64,000 nt of DNA, taken from an uncultured Saprospiraceae bacterium (lineage in GTDB: Bacteria > Bacteroidota > Bacteroidia > Chitinophagales > Saprospiraceae). Of this stretch, positions 43,417 through 51,646 are shown piece after piece. Both the position numbers and the translations under genes were made by a program. Numbering within the stretch: position 1 is the first letter of the stretch; the number at the start of each line of letters is the position of its first letter. The DNA lies in contig CALJOK010000029.1 in assembly GCA_937981555.1 (NCBI GenBank), forward strand, positions 1 to 64,000, given 5' to 3'. Under the pieces are notes generated by a model. The model was given only the letters and a program-made list of their open reading frames with translations, was not told the DNA's origin and ran no database searches.

Positions 43417-44988
43417 ATGAAATCTTCAAATCAGAGACACAACCTTCAACCAGCAGCACTAGTTGAAAAAACGATCAGACTTGGTCAAGGAAAATTAAGT
43501 AGCGCTGGAGCCCTCGTAGTTAATACTGGAAAATTTACTGGACGTTCGCCTAAAGATCGGTTCATCGTAGAAGATGCGATAACGGAACATGCGGTGGATT
43601 GGGGAGATATTAATATCCCAATTGCGAAATCATCTTTTGATGCATTGTATGCAAAAATGATGAAGTACATGGAATCTTGTGAAGAGGTTTATGTGCGAGA
43701 TGCAGCAGCCTGTGCTAATCCAAATTACCAGTTGAACGTGCGAGTTTACAATGAATTTCCTTGGCAAAACTTATTCGTTTACAATATGTTTTTGCGACCA
43801 ACGGAAAATGAGTTGGCAACTTTTTCACCTGATTGGGAAGTGTATGCTTTTCCTTCAGTTTTGGCTGATGTAGCAGAACACAAAACTCGTCAAGAGAATT
43901 TTTCTATCATTAATTTTACTGAAAAGAAAATTATTGTTGGTGGAAGTGCTTACACCGGTGAAATCAAAAAAGGAATTTTCTCCGCATTGAATTTTATTTT
44001 GCCAACAGAAAATGCAGTACTGCCAATGCATTGCTCAGCGAACACAGGTGCGCAAGGTGATACGGCATTATTTTTTGGGTTGTCTGGTACTGGAAAAACA
44101 ACTTTGTCTAATGATCCTGAGCGAAGACTGATTGGAGATGATGAGCATGGTTGGTCAAAGGAATCTATCTTTAATTTTGAAGGTGGATGTTATGCTAAGA
44201 CGATTGACCTTTCACCAAGCAAAGAACCGCAAATTTTTAAAGCAATTAAGTTTGGAGCCATGTTGGAAAATATTGGTTTTGAAGAAGATGGTTGTACGGT
44301 AAATTATGAAGATACTTCGATCACTCAAAATACAAGAGTGAGTTACCCGATTTTTCACATTGATAATATCATGTTTAAATCGAGAGGAGACTTACCTGAA
44401 AATATTTTCTTTTTGACTTGTGATGCATTTGGGGTTTTGCCTCCGATCAGCAAGTTGACTCCTGAGCAGGCGATGTATCATTTCATCAGCGGATATACAG
44501 CAAAAATTGCAGGAACGGAAGATGGAATTAATGAGCCATTGGCAACATTCTCAGCTTGTTTTGGAGCGCCATTTTTACCATTGCATCCAACACAGTATGC
44601 TGATATGTTAGGGGAGAAGATTAAAAAAGGAAGTCGAAGAGGAGAAGGAAAAATCAATGTATGGTTAATCAATACTGGTTGGACTGGTGGAGGTTATGGA
44701 CAAGGTGCTCGAATGGAATTGTCTTACACTCGTGCGATGATTAAAGCTGCCTTGACTGGAAAATTAAATAAAGTTGAATTCCATAATCATCCGATTTTTG
44801 GATTGGCGATGCCTAAGGCTTGTCCTGATGTTCCGAATGCAGTATTGAACCCAAGAGACACTTGGAGAAATGAAGAGGAGTATGATGCAACGGCCAACAA
44901 ATTAGCGAATTTGTTTACGGAAAATTTCAAGAAATATTCAGATAAGGCATCAGCAGAAATTGTGAGTGCTGGACCTGCAATGGTGTAA
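43417..44988 (+). CDS. pckA: ATP-dependent phosphoenolpyruvate carboxykinase
   Basis: 523 residues, close to the usual 520-540. It converts oxaloacetate and ATP to phosphoenolpyruvate, CO2 and ADP in gluconeogenesis. Signatures: GKFTGRSPKDRF near residue 40 (substrate-binding Arg), GLSGTGKTTLS near 221-231 (P-loop), GDDEHGWS near 240-247 (metal-binding kinase motif), and the late TWRNEEEYD. The N-terminus is shorter than in E. coli but typical of the Thermus/Bacteroidota form. The ATG at 43417 is the only good start. It is transcribed alone and ends at a strong terminator. Confidence 0.97.
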   Translation: MKSSNQRHNLQPAALVEKTIRLGQGKLSSAGALVVNTGKFTGRSPKDRFIVEDAITEHAVDWGDINIPIAKSSFDALYAKMMKYMESCEEVYVRDAAACANPNYQLNVRVYNEFPWQNLFVYNMFLRPTENELATFSPDWEVYAFPSVLADVAEHKTRQENFSIINFTEKKIIVGGSAYTGEIKKGIFSALNFILPTENAVLPMHCSANTGAQGDTALFFGLSGTGKTTLSNDPERRLIGDDEHGWSKESIFNFEGGCYAKTIDLSPSKEPQIFKAIKFGAMLENIGFEEDGCTVNYEDTSITQNTRVSYPIFHIDNIMFKSRGDLPENIFFLTCDAFGVLPPISKLTPEQAMYHFISGYTAKIAGTEDGINEPLATFSACFGAPFLPLHPTQYADMLGEKIKKGSRRGEGKINVWLINTGWTGGGYGQGARMELSYTRAMIKAALTGKLNKVEFHNHPIFGLAMPKACPDVPNAVLNPRDTWRNEEEYDATANKLANLFTENFKKYSDKASAEIVSAGPAMV

Positions 44989-45032
44989 ACCCGTGTCTCC
45001 TAAAGGGGAAAGATATATTTAAAAGAATCTTA

Positions 45033-45072
45033 AATGCGAATGAAGTGTTATGCTTGGTTCGCATTTTTTTTT
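45033..45072 (+). terminator. Intrinsic terminator of pckA
   Basis: aatgcgaa pairs with ttcgcatt across a 17-base loop and is followed by a run of T. Confidence 0.7.
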
Positions 45073-45168
45073 GCAAAAAGAACTCCGTACAACTCTGCGA
45101 AAAACTCCTGTTAGACTCTGGGGTAAAAAATTACATCCAATTTTATTACTTTTAGAAAAAAAACGAAA

Positions 45169-45780
45169 ATGTTACTTGAACTCAACGCACAAAACCCAAG
45201 CGCCCGAAAAATACAAAAGGTCGTTGAGACCTTAGAAAAAGGAGGCGTTATCATCTATCCAACAGATTCCGTTTATGGATTAGGTTGTGATATTTTTAAT
45301 CCAAAAGCAGTAGCAAGGATTTGTCAGATAAGAAGAATTGATCCAGCAAAAGCTAACTTAACTTTTATCTGTAAAGACATTCAGCAATTATCAAAATATG
45401 TATTTCAGATTGATAATCAACTGTTTAGGTTGCTAAAAGATAATGTGCCTGGTGCATTTACATTTATTTTAAAAGCGAATAAAGAAGTGCCTCGCCATTT
45501 TAAAAATAGAAGAAAAACGATAGGTGTGCGAGTTCCAAATAATCCGATTGCTTTGGCGATTTTGGAAGAACTAGGTCGACCGATACTTTCTATTTCTTTA
45601 AAGTCAGATGATGAAGAAGAAGATTTTATTATTGATCCATCATTGATTCATGATGATTTTCAAAAACGTGTAGATATTGTTATAGATGGCGGAATGGGGA
45701 ATGATGAGCCGAGTACGATTGTGGATTGTACAACGGATGATTTTGAGATATTGAGGGAGGGGAAGGGAGTGTTGAAGTGA
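45169..45780 (+). CDS. Sua5/YciO/YrdC-family protein (threonylcarbamoyl-AMP synthase-like)
   Basis: 203 residues, single-domain. Motifs: KGGVIIYPTDSVYGLGCDIF near residue 25, PAKANLTFICKDIQQLSKYV, PGAFTFILKAN, RRKTIGVRVPNNPIALAILE. In this family L-threonine, bicarbonate and ATP give threonylcarbamoyl-AMP for the t6A modification of tRNA. The first motif is followed by IRRIDPAKANLTFIC in place of the canonical KxRPxxxP, which favours the YciO subgroup, whose role is less certain. It is followed after 42 bases by an unknown gene in the same orientation. Confidence 0.85.
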   Translation: MLLELNAQNPSARKIQKVVETLEKGGVIIYPTDSVYGLGCDIFNPKAVARICQIRRIDPAKANLTFICKDIQQLSKYVFQIDNQLFRLLKDNVPGAFTFILKANKEVPRHFKNRRKTIGVRVPNNPIALAILEELGRPILSISLKSDDEEEDFIIDPSLIHDDFQKRVDIVIDGGMGNDEPSTIVDCTTDDFEILREGKGVLK

Positions 45781-45822
45781 TTTTTTATAAAACCTCTGGT
45801 TTGTAAACTATAAAAAATAATA

Positions 45823-46632
45823 GTGAATTTAAAGTATAGAACATTTAAAACAGCTTATCCTTTTCTTATCAAAGTTCCTTTCTCTGAATTAGAAATATAT
45901 TTCGACAATAGATTGAAACCTCTGATAATTAACAATATTCTCAATTTTGAAATTGATTATCTGTATTTATCTCACCGTTATGGCATAGGAATACCATATG
46001 ATTCAATTGGAAAAAAACTTAATGTTTTTGGAGAAAATTATTTAAGACATATCCACTCTTTTATGTTAGAATCTGGAGAAATAAATTTTTTTCTTCAATC
46101 TTTAATTAGCGATAAAATAACTTATGCACCATTGGTGTCCAAAATATCTTATTTTAATTCAGAAGATAATTTAATTGAAAATTATATAATAGATATAGAT
46201 AATTTTGAAGGAATATCAGAATATCAAAAGGGGGCATTTGTAAACCAATCACCTTTTGATGGTTTTTCTGAAGGGTTTAGTCAAAGGCATATAGAAGAAT
46301 GTCAGGATGCCTATGAACTGAATTATATTATGCTGCATTTTGGAATAAGGTCGAATATATTTTATCCTTACATTGAAAATGATGAAGGAAATGCCTTTTT
46401 AGATAATAGAATTATTGCATACCGAAATGCACCAAGGTATAACAGCCTGTTAAGAGGTGTGAAAAAGCTTTGTAAGAAATATGGGTTTAGTATTGATTTA
46501 GCTGAAGGGGATTTAAATTATGAGCGTAGCACTTATGAAACAGTAGATGGAATTTTGTTAGATGGCAAAATTATTTATCAAGAGGATATAGAAGACGGTA
46601 CAATAAAATTACCTTGTATTGATTCATTTTGA
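45823..46632 (+). CDS. Protein of unknown function
   Basis: 269 residues from a GTG start (a stop codon lies four codons upstream and there is no ATG). It has no signal peptide or membrane segment, so it is cytosolic. Composition is rich in Ile, Asn, Tyr and Asp, and base use is more AT-rich than in the neighbours, which could mean recent transfer. Recognisable strings such as YLYLSHRYGIGIPYDSIG and QDAYELNYIMLHFGIRSNIF match no family I know. It follows the Sua5-like gene closely and may be co-transcribed. No hairpin ends it clearly. Confidence 0.65.
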   Translation: MNLKYRTFKTAYPFLIKVPFSELEIYFDNRLKPLIINNILNFEIDYLYLSHRYGIGIPYDSIGKKLNVFGENYLRHIHSFMLESGEINFFLQSLISDKITYAPLVSKISYFNSEDNLIENYIIDIDNFEGISEYQKGAFVNQSPFDGFSEGFSQRHIEECQDAYELNYIMLHFGIRSNIFYPYIENDEGNAFLDNRIIAYRNAPRYNSLLRGVKKLCKKYGFSIDLAEGDLNYERSTYETVDGILLDGKIIYQEDIEDGTIKLPCIDSF

Positions 46633-46817
46633 GAATTTTTTTTTATGTCAGAACAGAATTAATTATTTACAACCACGCAGAGTCTCTTTTCTTATATGCT
46701 AGTGTGCAAAAAACAAAAAGCGATTTCTTTTCAAACCTGACTTATCCCTTTTCTTCGCTAAAAAATTCTAAAAAAAAATCTAATTTAGCCTATCTATTAA
46801 ACTAAAACTTTAAAAAA

Positions 46818-47795
46818 ATGAAAAACACGTTTATCCTTCTTTTTTTGATTCTCCCTTTTTTAATAATTGCTCAATCGGATTATGAAATCATCAATGTTAT
46901 TCCAGCGCCAACCTCGGCTACTTTAGACATCACCAATGATGGTAGTTTTATTTATACCAAAAGTAATAGTACGATTTATAAAATTGATCCAGCCGATGGA
47001 ACTATTGTCGATGAGATATCTTCTACTAATACAGATGGAAATGGATTAGCTTTTGGAGATGGACATTTATGGGCTGGTGGAAAATTGTCAATCGGTCAAG
47101 GCATTATTCGGAAGATTGATCCTTTAACTGGAGATGTCGTTCAAACCATCGAACATAGCATTTCAGATTTTACTCATGGGATGCAAATCGTTGATCAAGA
47201 ATTATTGGTTAATTTTTATTTTGCAGGAAAATCAGATACGATATACGTTTTCGATTTGAATGGAAATGTGTTGAATAGTTATCCAGTAGATCTTGACTAT
47301 TCACATGGATTAACTTTTGATGGAGCAGATTATTGGCTTACTTCAAACACAATTATGAATGGTGGTGCGGTCGATGCTAATATTTATAAATTGGATCCGA
47401 TGACTTTTGAAAAAGTAGATACATTTGATTGTCCAGGTTTATATTATCCAAATGGAATTACTGCTTTTCAAAATTCACTTTGGGTGGCAGATAATGCTAC
47501 CGATTCCATTTATCAAATAAAATTAGATATAGATGTAGCTATAAATAATTTGGAGAAAAATGATATTTCTATTTACCCAAATCCAGTTCAAGATTATTTA
47601 GAGATTGATTTAGGGGAGAGCTATAAAGAAGTAGAAGTAAGAATATTTAATTTGAATGGACAACTTTTAATCAATAATAAATATGATAGTCGAATAAAGT
47701 TATCGTTAGATATTCCATTTCCATCAGGAATTTATTTTGCAGAAATAATAACGGAAAAGAAAGTTTTGGGAATTTATAAAATAGTGAAAGAATAA
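46818..47795 (+). CDS. T9SS-exported beta-propeller protein
   Basis: 325 residues: signal peptide (FILLFLILPFLIIAQ), a propeller of about six repeats of the SMP-30/glutaminyl-cyclase/YncE type (YTKSNSTIYKIDPADGTIVD, GHLWAGGKLS, IIRKIDPLTGDVVQTIEH, YWLTSNTIM, IYKLDPMTFEKVDTF, SLWVADNATDSIYQIKLD), then a T9SS type A sorting domain (IYPNPVQDYLEIDLG to YKIVKE). It is exported and probably surface-bound. Whether it is an enzyme or a binding protein is not determined. It ends at a strong hairpin convergent with the FkbM gene. Confidence 0.85.
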   Translation: MKNTFILLFLILPFLIIAQSDYEIINVIPAPTSATLDITNDGSFIYTKSNSTIYKIDPADGTIVDEISSTNTDGNGLAFGDGHLWAGGKLSIGQGIIRKIDPLTGDVVQTIEHSISDFTHGMQIVDQELLVNFYFAGKSDTIYVFDLNGNVLNSYPVDLDYSHGLTFDGADYWLTSNTIMNGGAVDANIYKLDPMTFEKVDTFDCPGLYYPNGITAFQNSLWVADNATDSIYQIKLDIDVAINNLEKNDISIYPNPVQDYLEIDLGESYKEVEVRIFNLNGQLLINNKYDSRIKLSLDIPFPSGIYFAEIITEKKVLGIYKIVKE

Positions 47796-47804
47796 AATTT
47801 AAGA

Positions 47805-47845
47805 GTAAATGAGATGGATCATAAAAAAATCCATCTCATTTACTT
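47805..47845. terminator. Bidirectional terminator hairpin
   Basis: Perfect 16-bp stem (agtaaatgagatggat) with a 9-base loop between convergent genes. Confidence 0.8.
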
Positions 47846-47855
47846 CTAAAAATTA

Positions 47856-48611
47856 TTAGAATAAACGAGCATAAATATCCCCCGAAAAAAGCTGAGTCCC
47901 TTTTCGTCGGATATGTTCTAACAATACATTTGCATCTACCCATTTTTCTAATTCCAATTGATAAGAATCTCCTTCCGACCAATTGTATTGATAATTTCCC
48001 AAACTATTTAAATGCTTCAAACAAGTTACCCTACTCTTCTGTCTCGTCGATAAAAATTCAAAAGATAAAATAGGAATGGGTTGAGTTAACCCTTTCAGCA
48101 CTTTCGTTTCAAAACCTTCCACATCGATTTTACAAAAAAAAGGTAAGCCATATTTTTCAATCAAAAGGTCCAAAGTAGTTACTTCAACTTCAACCGTTTC
48201 ATCCCAGGTCACCGAAGCTTCGGAAGCATCATTAAGTGCCTTACGCCATTTATTTCCAGACAAAGTACTTACGGTAGGATAGAGGTGACTAACATGTAAA
48301 TCCATTTTGCCTAACTCTTTGCCAGCAGCTATTGGAAGAATCGTGACGTTCGGTTTTTTTCCAAAATGACGTTGCAAATATTGATGACAAAGTGGTTGTG
48401 GATCGAGTGCAATTATCTGACTATCAAGGGCTAACCATGCATCCATACGATTGCCCAGGTGCGCTCCAATATCAAAACAAAGCGAACCTTCGGGAATAAA
48501 TTGCTGATAAAAACGAATGAGTTTTTGACGTTGGAATGGATTCCAATAATACATGGCTTGCGACCGGAGCATGCCAAATTGCTGCTCCAAACGGGCTAAT
48601 GGTGTTTTCAT
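47856..48611 (-). CDS. FkbM-family SAM-dependent methyltransferase
   Basis: 251 residues from ATG at 48611 (an in-frame TTG at 48644 is less likely). Motif I is CFDIGAHLGNRMDAW near residue 42 and motif II is IIALDPQP; LPFFCKIDVEGFETKVLKGL is the FkbM hallmark (KIDVEG.E..VL.G). FkbM enzymes O-methylate hydroxyls on glycans, lipids or secondary metabolites. No biosynthetic cluster surrounds it, so glycan decoration is a guess only. Confidence 0.88.
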   Translation of the reverse strand: MKTPLARLEQQFGMLRSQAMYYWNPFQRQKLIRFYQQFIPEGSLCFDIGAHLGNRMDAWLALDSQIIALDPQPLCHQYLQRHFGKKPNVTILPIAAGKELGKMDLHVSHLYPTVSTLSGNKWRKALNDASEASVTWDETVEVEVTTLDLLIEKYGLPFFCKIDVEGFETKVLKGLTQPIPILSFEFLSTRQKSRVTCLKHLNSLGNYQYNWSEGDSYQLELEKWVDANVLLEHIRRKGTQLFSGDIYARLF

Positions 48612-49031
48612 GATAATGTATGTTTGTTTTCTCAATCTTATCAAATTGGGCAGATGATAATTTGAGATGTATGTTTAATCTACCTTTAAAATAAAGGAAT
48701 TTGATTAAAGAAACGAATGTAGAATTATTCCATTTGTCGAACTTTCGTCCAGCCAAATCGAAGAAAGAAGATTTGAATTGTTAAAAACTTTAACATTGTG
48801 GTATTCAATGAGAGCAGAATTATTAGTTTAATTAACTACAAAAATAATTCTAATCTATAACGAAGCAAGCGTTTCGTTTTTACAAAAAAAATAAGTCGGT
48901 TAAGCAATTAATTTGAAATGAAGTGACTCACTTCGAAGGGGAGAGGTATGTTAATTGATGAAATCCGAATGTATTAAACAATTAAGATTATTTATAACAA
49001 AACATTTACAAACCTATTAAATATTAAAAAA
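48612..49031. other. Divergent intergenic region
   Basis: A 15-base perfect palindrome, gaagtgactcacttc, lies at 48920-48934. The motif tataacaaaacatttaca lies at 48993-49010, just before the next gene. No reading frame looks coding. Confidence 0.4.
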
Positions 49032-50336
49032 ATGAAAAACGGAAAATTGAATTTCGACGCGATTATGGATTCCGTTTTGGGGTTAATTTCGCAGCAAAAA
49101 AACAAAGTAGATGAGCATCACGAGCGAATGTTGAAGCAAGCTGAGAAAATGGGAACCCAAGATGGTTCACTCGATTTACCTCAAATTGAAGATTCACAAG
49201 TGAGTCCTCATGAAGGTATGCTCAAACATGAATACCAAAAATTCATTGCTGAATTATGGAAAAAAGGAAAACCATATCTCGATGGACCTCATTTGGAATT
49301 TAAAACTCAAACGGAGAAAATTGAGGATTTAAAAAACAATCATAAAGAATTAATTGAAAGTGAAAAAGCATTGATTGATCAAAAGAAAATGGAGGATGAT
49401 AAATTTATCCAAAAAGACTTTGACATTCAAAAACTAGAAATTGATAATTATGAAAAAGTGGTGCAACGAGATTATTTGACTGCCAAATCTGAACTTGAAG
49501 ATGTGCAAGAACGAACAGGACGAATGGCTCCGATTATTCATTTTAAATCTAAGATTCTTTATGTGTTGTTGCTGATAGGAATTGGTTTGGCGGAGGTGCC
49601 TTTGAATATGCAAATTTTCCAAAAGTTTGGAGAAGCATTTTTTATCACGATCATCATGGCAAGTTCCTTGGCAATTTCGATTCCAGTTTTGGCGCATTTT
49701 ACAGGAGTGTTTATCAAGCAACGAAAAGAGAAAAAAGAGTTCCTCTTTTTTAGTGTGATGTGTGTGTTGCTTTTTGTGATTTTCAATTTTGGAGTGAGCA
49801 TTTTTAGAGCATATGTTTTAGCAGAAAATATAGGGGAGGAGTCGAGTTATTTGAACATTGTGATTTTTACTTGCTTGAATTTGATTTTGTTTTTCATTGG
49901 AGTTTTGGCGGCATATTTTAGTCATGATGAAAGTTATGAATTGGAGCATGCACATGGGAAATTCACGAATGAAAAAGCAGCTTTCGATAAAGAAAAATTA
50001 AAAATTCAAAGTCAATTGAAAGCTTTGGAAACCACAAAAAATACTCGTCTGCAAGAACGCAACGAACAATATACTTTGGCGAAAATAGCGATCCTCCATA
50101 AGAAGGATACTTTGATCACAGAGCGCAACCGTGCGGTTAAAGTTTACGATGAACTGCTTAATGCATTTATTGCGCTGGAAGCGATGGTGGATGCAGGTTA
50201 CCGAATTACTGTAGAGAAGTATCGAGCATCCAATTTGATGCATCGAAAGAATCATCTTTCTCCTCAAAGTTGGGCAAAAGGAATCCCGACACTTGATTTG
50301 AAATTTGAGAAAACACCAGAATTAGACCCGAATTAA
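49032..50336 (+). CDS. Coiled-coil membrane protein of unknown function
   Basis: 434 residues. Residues 1-170 are charged and helical with coiled-coil character (EKIEDLKNNHKELIESEKAL, KLEIDNYEKVVQRDYLTAKS). Four transmembrane helices follow between about 172 and 292 (LLLIGIGLAEVPLNMQIF, FFITIIMASSLAISIPVLA, FFSVMCVLLFVIFNFGVS, IVIFTCLNLILFFIGVLA). Residues 300-390 are a second coiled coil (FTNEKAAFDKEKLKIQSQLK). Both coils are probably on the same side of the membrane. I do not recognise the family and see no nucleotide-binding motif. A VWA-like lipoprotein gene follows, but a terminator lies between the two. Confidence 0.75.
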   Translation: MKNGKLNFDAIMDSVLGLISQQKNKVDEHHERMLKQAEKMGTQDGSLDLPQIEDSQVSPHEGMLKHEYQKFIAELWKKGKPYLDGPHLEFKTQTEKIEDLKNNHKELIESEKALIDQKKMEDDKFIQKDFDIQKLEIDNYEKVVQRDYLTAKSELEDVQERTGRMAPIIHFKSKILYVLLLIGIGLAEVPLNMQIFQKFGEAFFITIIMASSLAISIPVLAHFTGVFIKQRKEKKEFLFFSVMCVLLFVIFNFGVSIFRAYVLAENIGEESSYLNIVIFTCLNLILFFIGVLAAYFSHDESYELEHAHGKFTNEKAAFDKEKLKIQSQLKALETTKNTRLQERNEQYTLAKIAILHKKDTLITERNRAVKVYDELLNAFIALEAMVDAGYRITVEKYRASNLMHRKNHLSPQSWAKGIPTLDLKFEKTPELDPN

Positions 50337-50384
50337 AACTTACTTTTTATACTACTAAACAAAGAACAAAGCTATGATTACTTG

Positions 50385-50436
50385 TCTCCCTCCAATGCGT
50401 TTGTGAGTTCCGAGAATTGCGGGAGGGAGATTTTTT
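50385..50436 (+). terminator. Intrinsic terminator
   Basis: tctccctcc pairs with ggagggaga around a 28-base loop and is followed by TTTTTT. It is positioned to end or attenuate transcription between the two unknown genes. Confidence 0.7.
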
Positions 50437-50470
50437 ACTACTAAAATTCACCATTAAAATAAGTCAAGAA

Positions 50471-51187
50471 ATGAAAAATATAATATTTGTTTTATCAATA
50501 CTAATGTTGGTTGGTTGTGCTGAAAGTCAGCCAGTTACAAATACCGAATTATTTATCTATTTAGATTATACAGAAGGTCAGGACTATTCTGATTTATTAG
50601 AAAATGATGTTGAAAAATATTTGACGATGATGAATGTAACAGAGGAAGATGACCGGAATTTTGGAAAAGTTCGTATTTATCCTTTGCATGATATTTCATC
50701 GAGTGTAAGCAAAACGGTGAAGTTGAAAAAAGGGAAATCGAAGTTGGAAGGCAATCGATATATTCGTCAAAAAGAGTTGGATAAATTTAAAACTCAACTC
50801 ATTGAAAAGACGTCAGAAATCAATAGTTCATTTACTGGAAAAGCGCTGAATTCTTCTCATATTTTTAGCCCTCTTTGCAAAGGGATTCATAAAATAAATA
50901 ACTCAAATGCTGACCGTAAAGTCATTGTTATTTATTCGGATATGTTGGAAAATTCAGAGCTAGCAAACTTTCATTCTGGTAAATTGAAATACGAAAATCT
51001 GAAAGCTAATTTTGATGGTTCTTGTGAGTTTGAGGATTTGTCAGATTGTGAAGTTTACATCATTCATCCGATTGACAAACGAAATGATAACAAGATACGC
51101 ACGGCCGAAAATTTTTGGTCAAAATATATGGAGGAAAAAGGATTGGATAGTGATATGTGGCATTTTGATACGAGTATTGATATCTAG
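50471..51187 (+). CDS. Lipoprotein with a VWA-like domain
   Basis: 238 residues from ATG at 50471; the frame extends upstream into the terminator T run and that part is rejected. Lipobox LVGC. The mature part starts with a strand and an acidic loop, ELFIYLDYTEGQDYSDLLE, and later has KVIVIYSDMLENSE, placed like the two core strands of a von Willebrand A / Rossmann-like fold. The canonical MIDAS DxSxS is changed to DYTEG, so metal binding is uncertain. It may bind partners at the membrane together with the coiled-coil protein encoded just upstream. Ends near a hairpin. Confidence 0.62.
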   Translation: MKNIIFVLSILMLVGCAESQPVTNTELFIYLDYTEGQDYSDLLENDVEKYLTMMNVTEEDDRNFGKVRIYPLHDISSSVSKTVKLKKGKSKLEGNRYIRQKELDKFKTQLIEKTSEINSSFTGKALNSSHIFSPLCKGIHKINNSNADRKVIVIYSDMLENSELANFHSGKLKYENLKANFDGSCEFEDLSDCEVYIIHPIDKRNDNKIRTAENFWSKYMEEKGLDSDMWHFDTSIDI

Positions 51188-51256
51188 TTTTTTCCAAAAA
51201 AAGTGAGGCTGTTTAATTAATTAAAAGTTGATTAATTAAATTTTCGTACCTTTTTT

Positions 51257-51291
51257 ATGCGTTGCACTTTTGGAGTGTGGCGCATTTTTTT
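51257..51291 (+). terminator. Intrinsic terminator
   Basis: atgcgttgcact pairs with agtgtggcgcat with three wobbles and a 5-base loop, followed by seven T. Confidence 0.75.
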
Positions 51292-51339
51292 ATTAAAATA
51301 ATTGTATTTTATATAGCGACTTAAATAAAGAGTTTAAAG

Positions 51340-51576
51340 ATGTATTTTATTGCATATATAATTTTAGGATTTTGTTTTCTTACCTTTTTGTACTTTGGTT
51401 ATCGAGATGATTTCAATCGAAATCCGAGAAGATTTATTGGAACTGTTTTAGGCGTACTTGGATCTTTTTTAATTGTTTATTTTTTGGAATCATGGAAAGG
51501 AGTTTTTCTAATAGTTTACAATGGAATAATTTATCAATTCTTTTTTAGGAATAAAAATGAAAAAACTAGAGAATGA
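51340..51576 (+). CDS. Small membrane protein
   Basis: 78 residues, ATG at 51340. Three hydrophobic segments (FIAYIILGFCFLTFLYFG, FIGTVLGVLGSFLIVYFL, VFLIVYNGIIYQFFF) separated by a basic/acidic loop and ending in charged NKNEKTRE. No family is recognised. It lies between a terminator and the mcrC gene and could belong to the mcrC transcript, whose start is 70 bases further on. Confidence 0.5.
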   Translation: MYFIAYIILGFCFLTFLYFGYRDDFNRNPRRFIGTVLGVLGSFLIVYFLESWKGVFLIVYNGIIYQFFFRNKNEKTRE

Positions 51577-51646
51577 AAATAACCATTTTCAATTAACTTT
51601 CTATCTTTGAAAATAACTATAACCAATTTCCTTTTTTATAAAATAA

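Noticed and set aside
45050-45235. Plus-strand frame of 61 residues between pckA and the Sua5-like gene
   Set aside because: It begins inside the pckA terminator and overlaps the Sua5-like start in another frame.
48472-48756. Minus-strand frame of 94 residues near the FkbM gene
   Set aside because: It overlaps the FkbM gene in another frame and lacks any motif.
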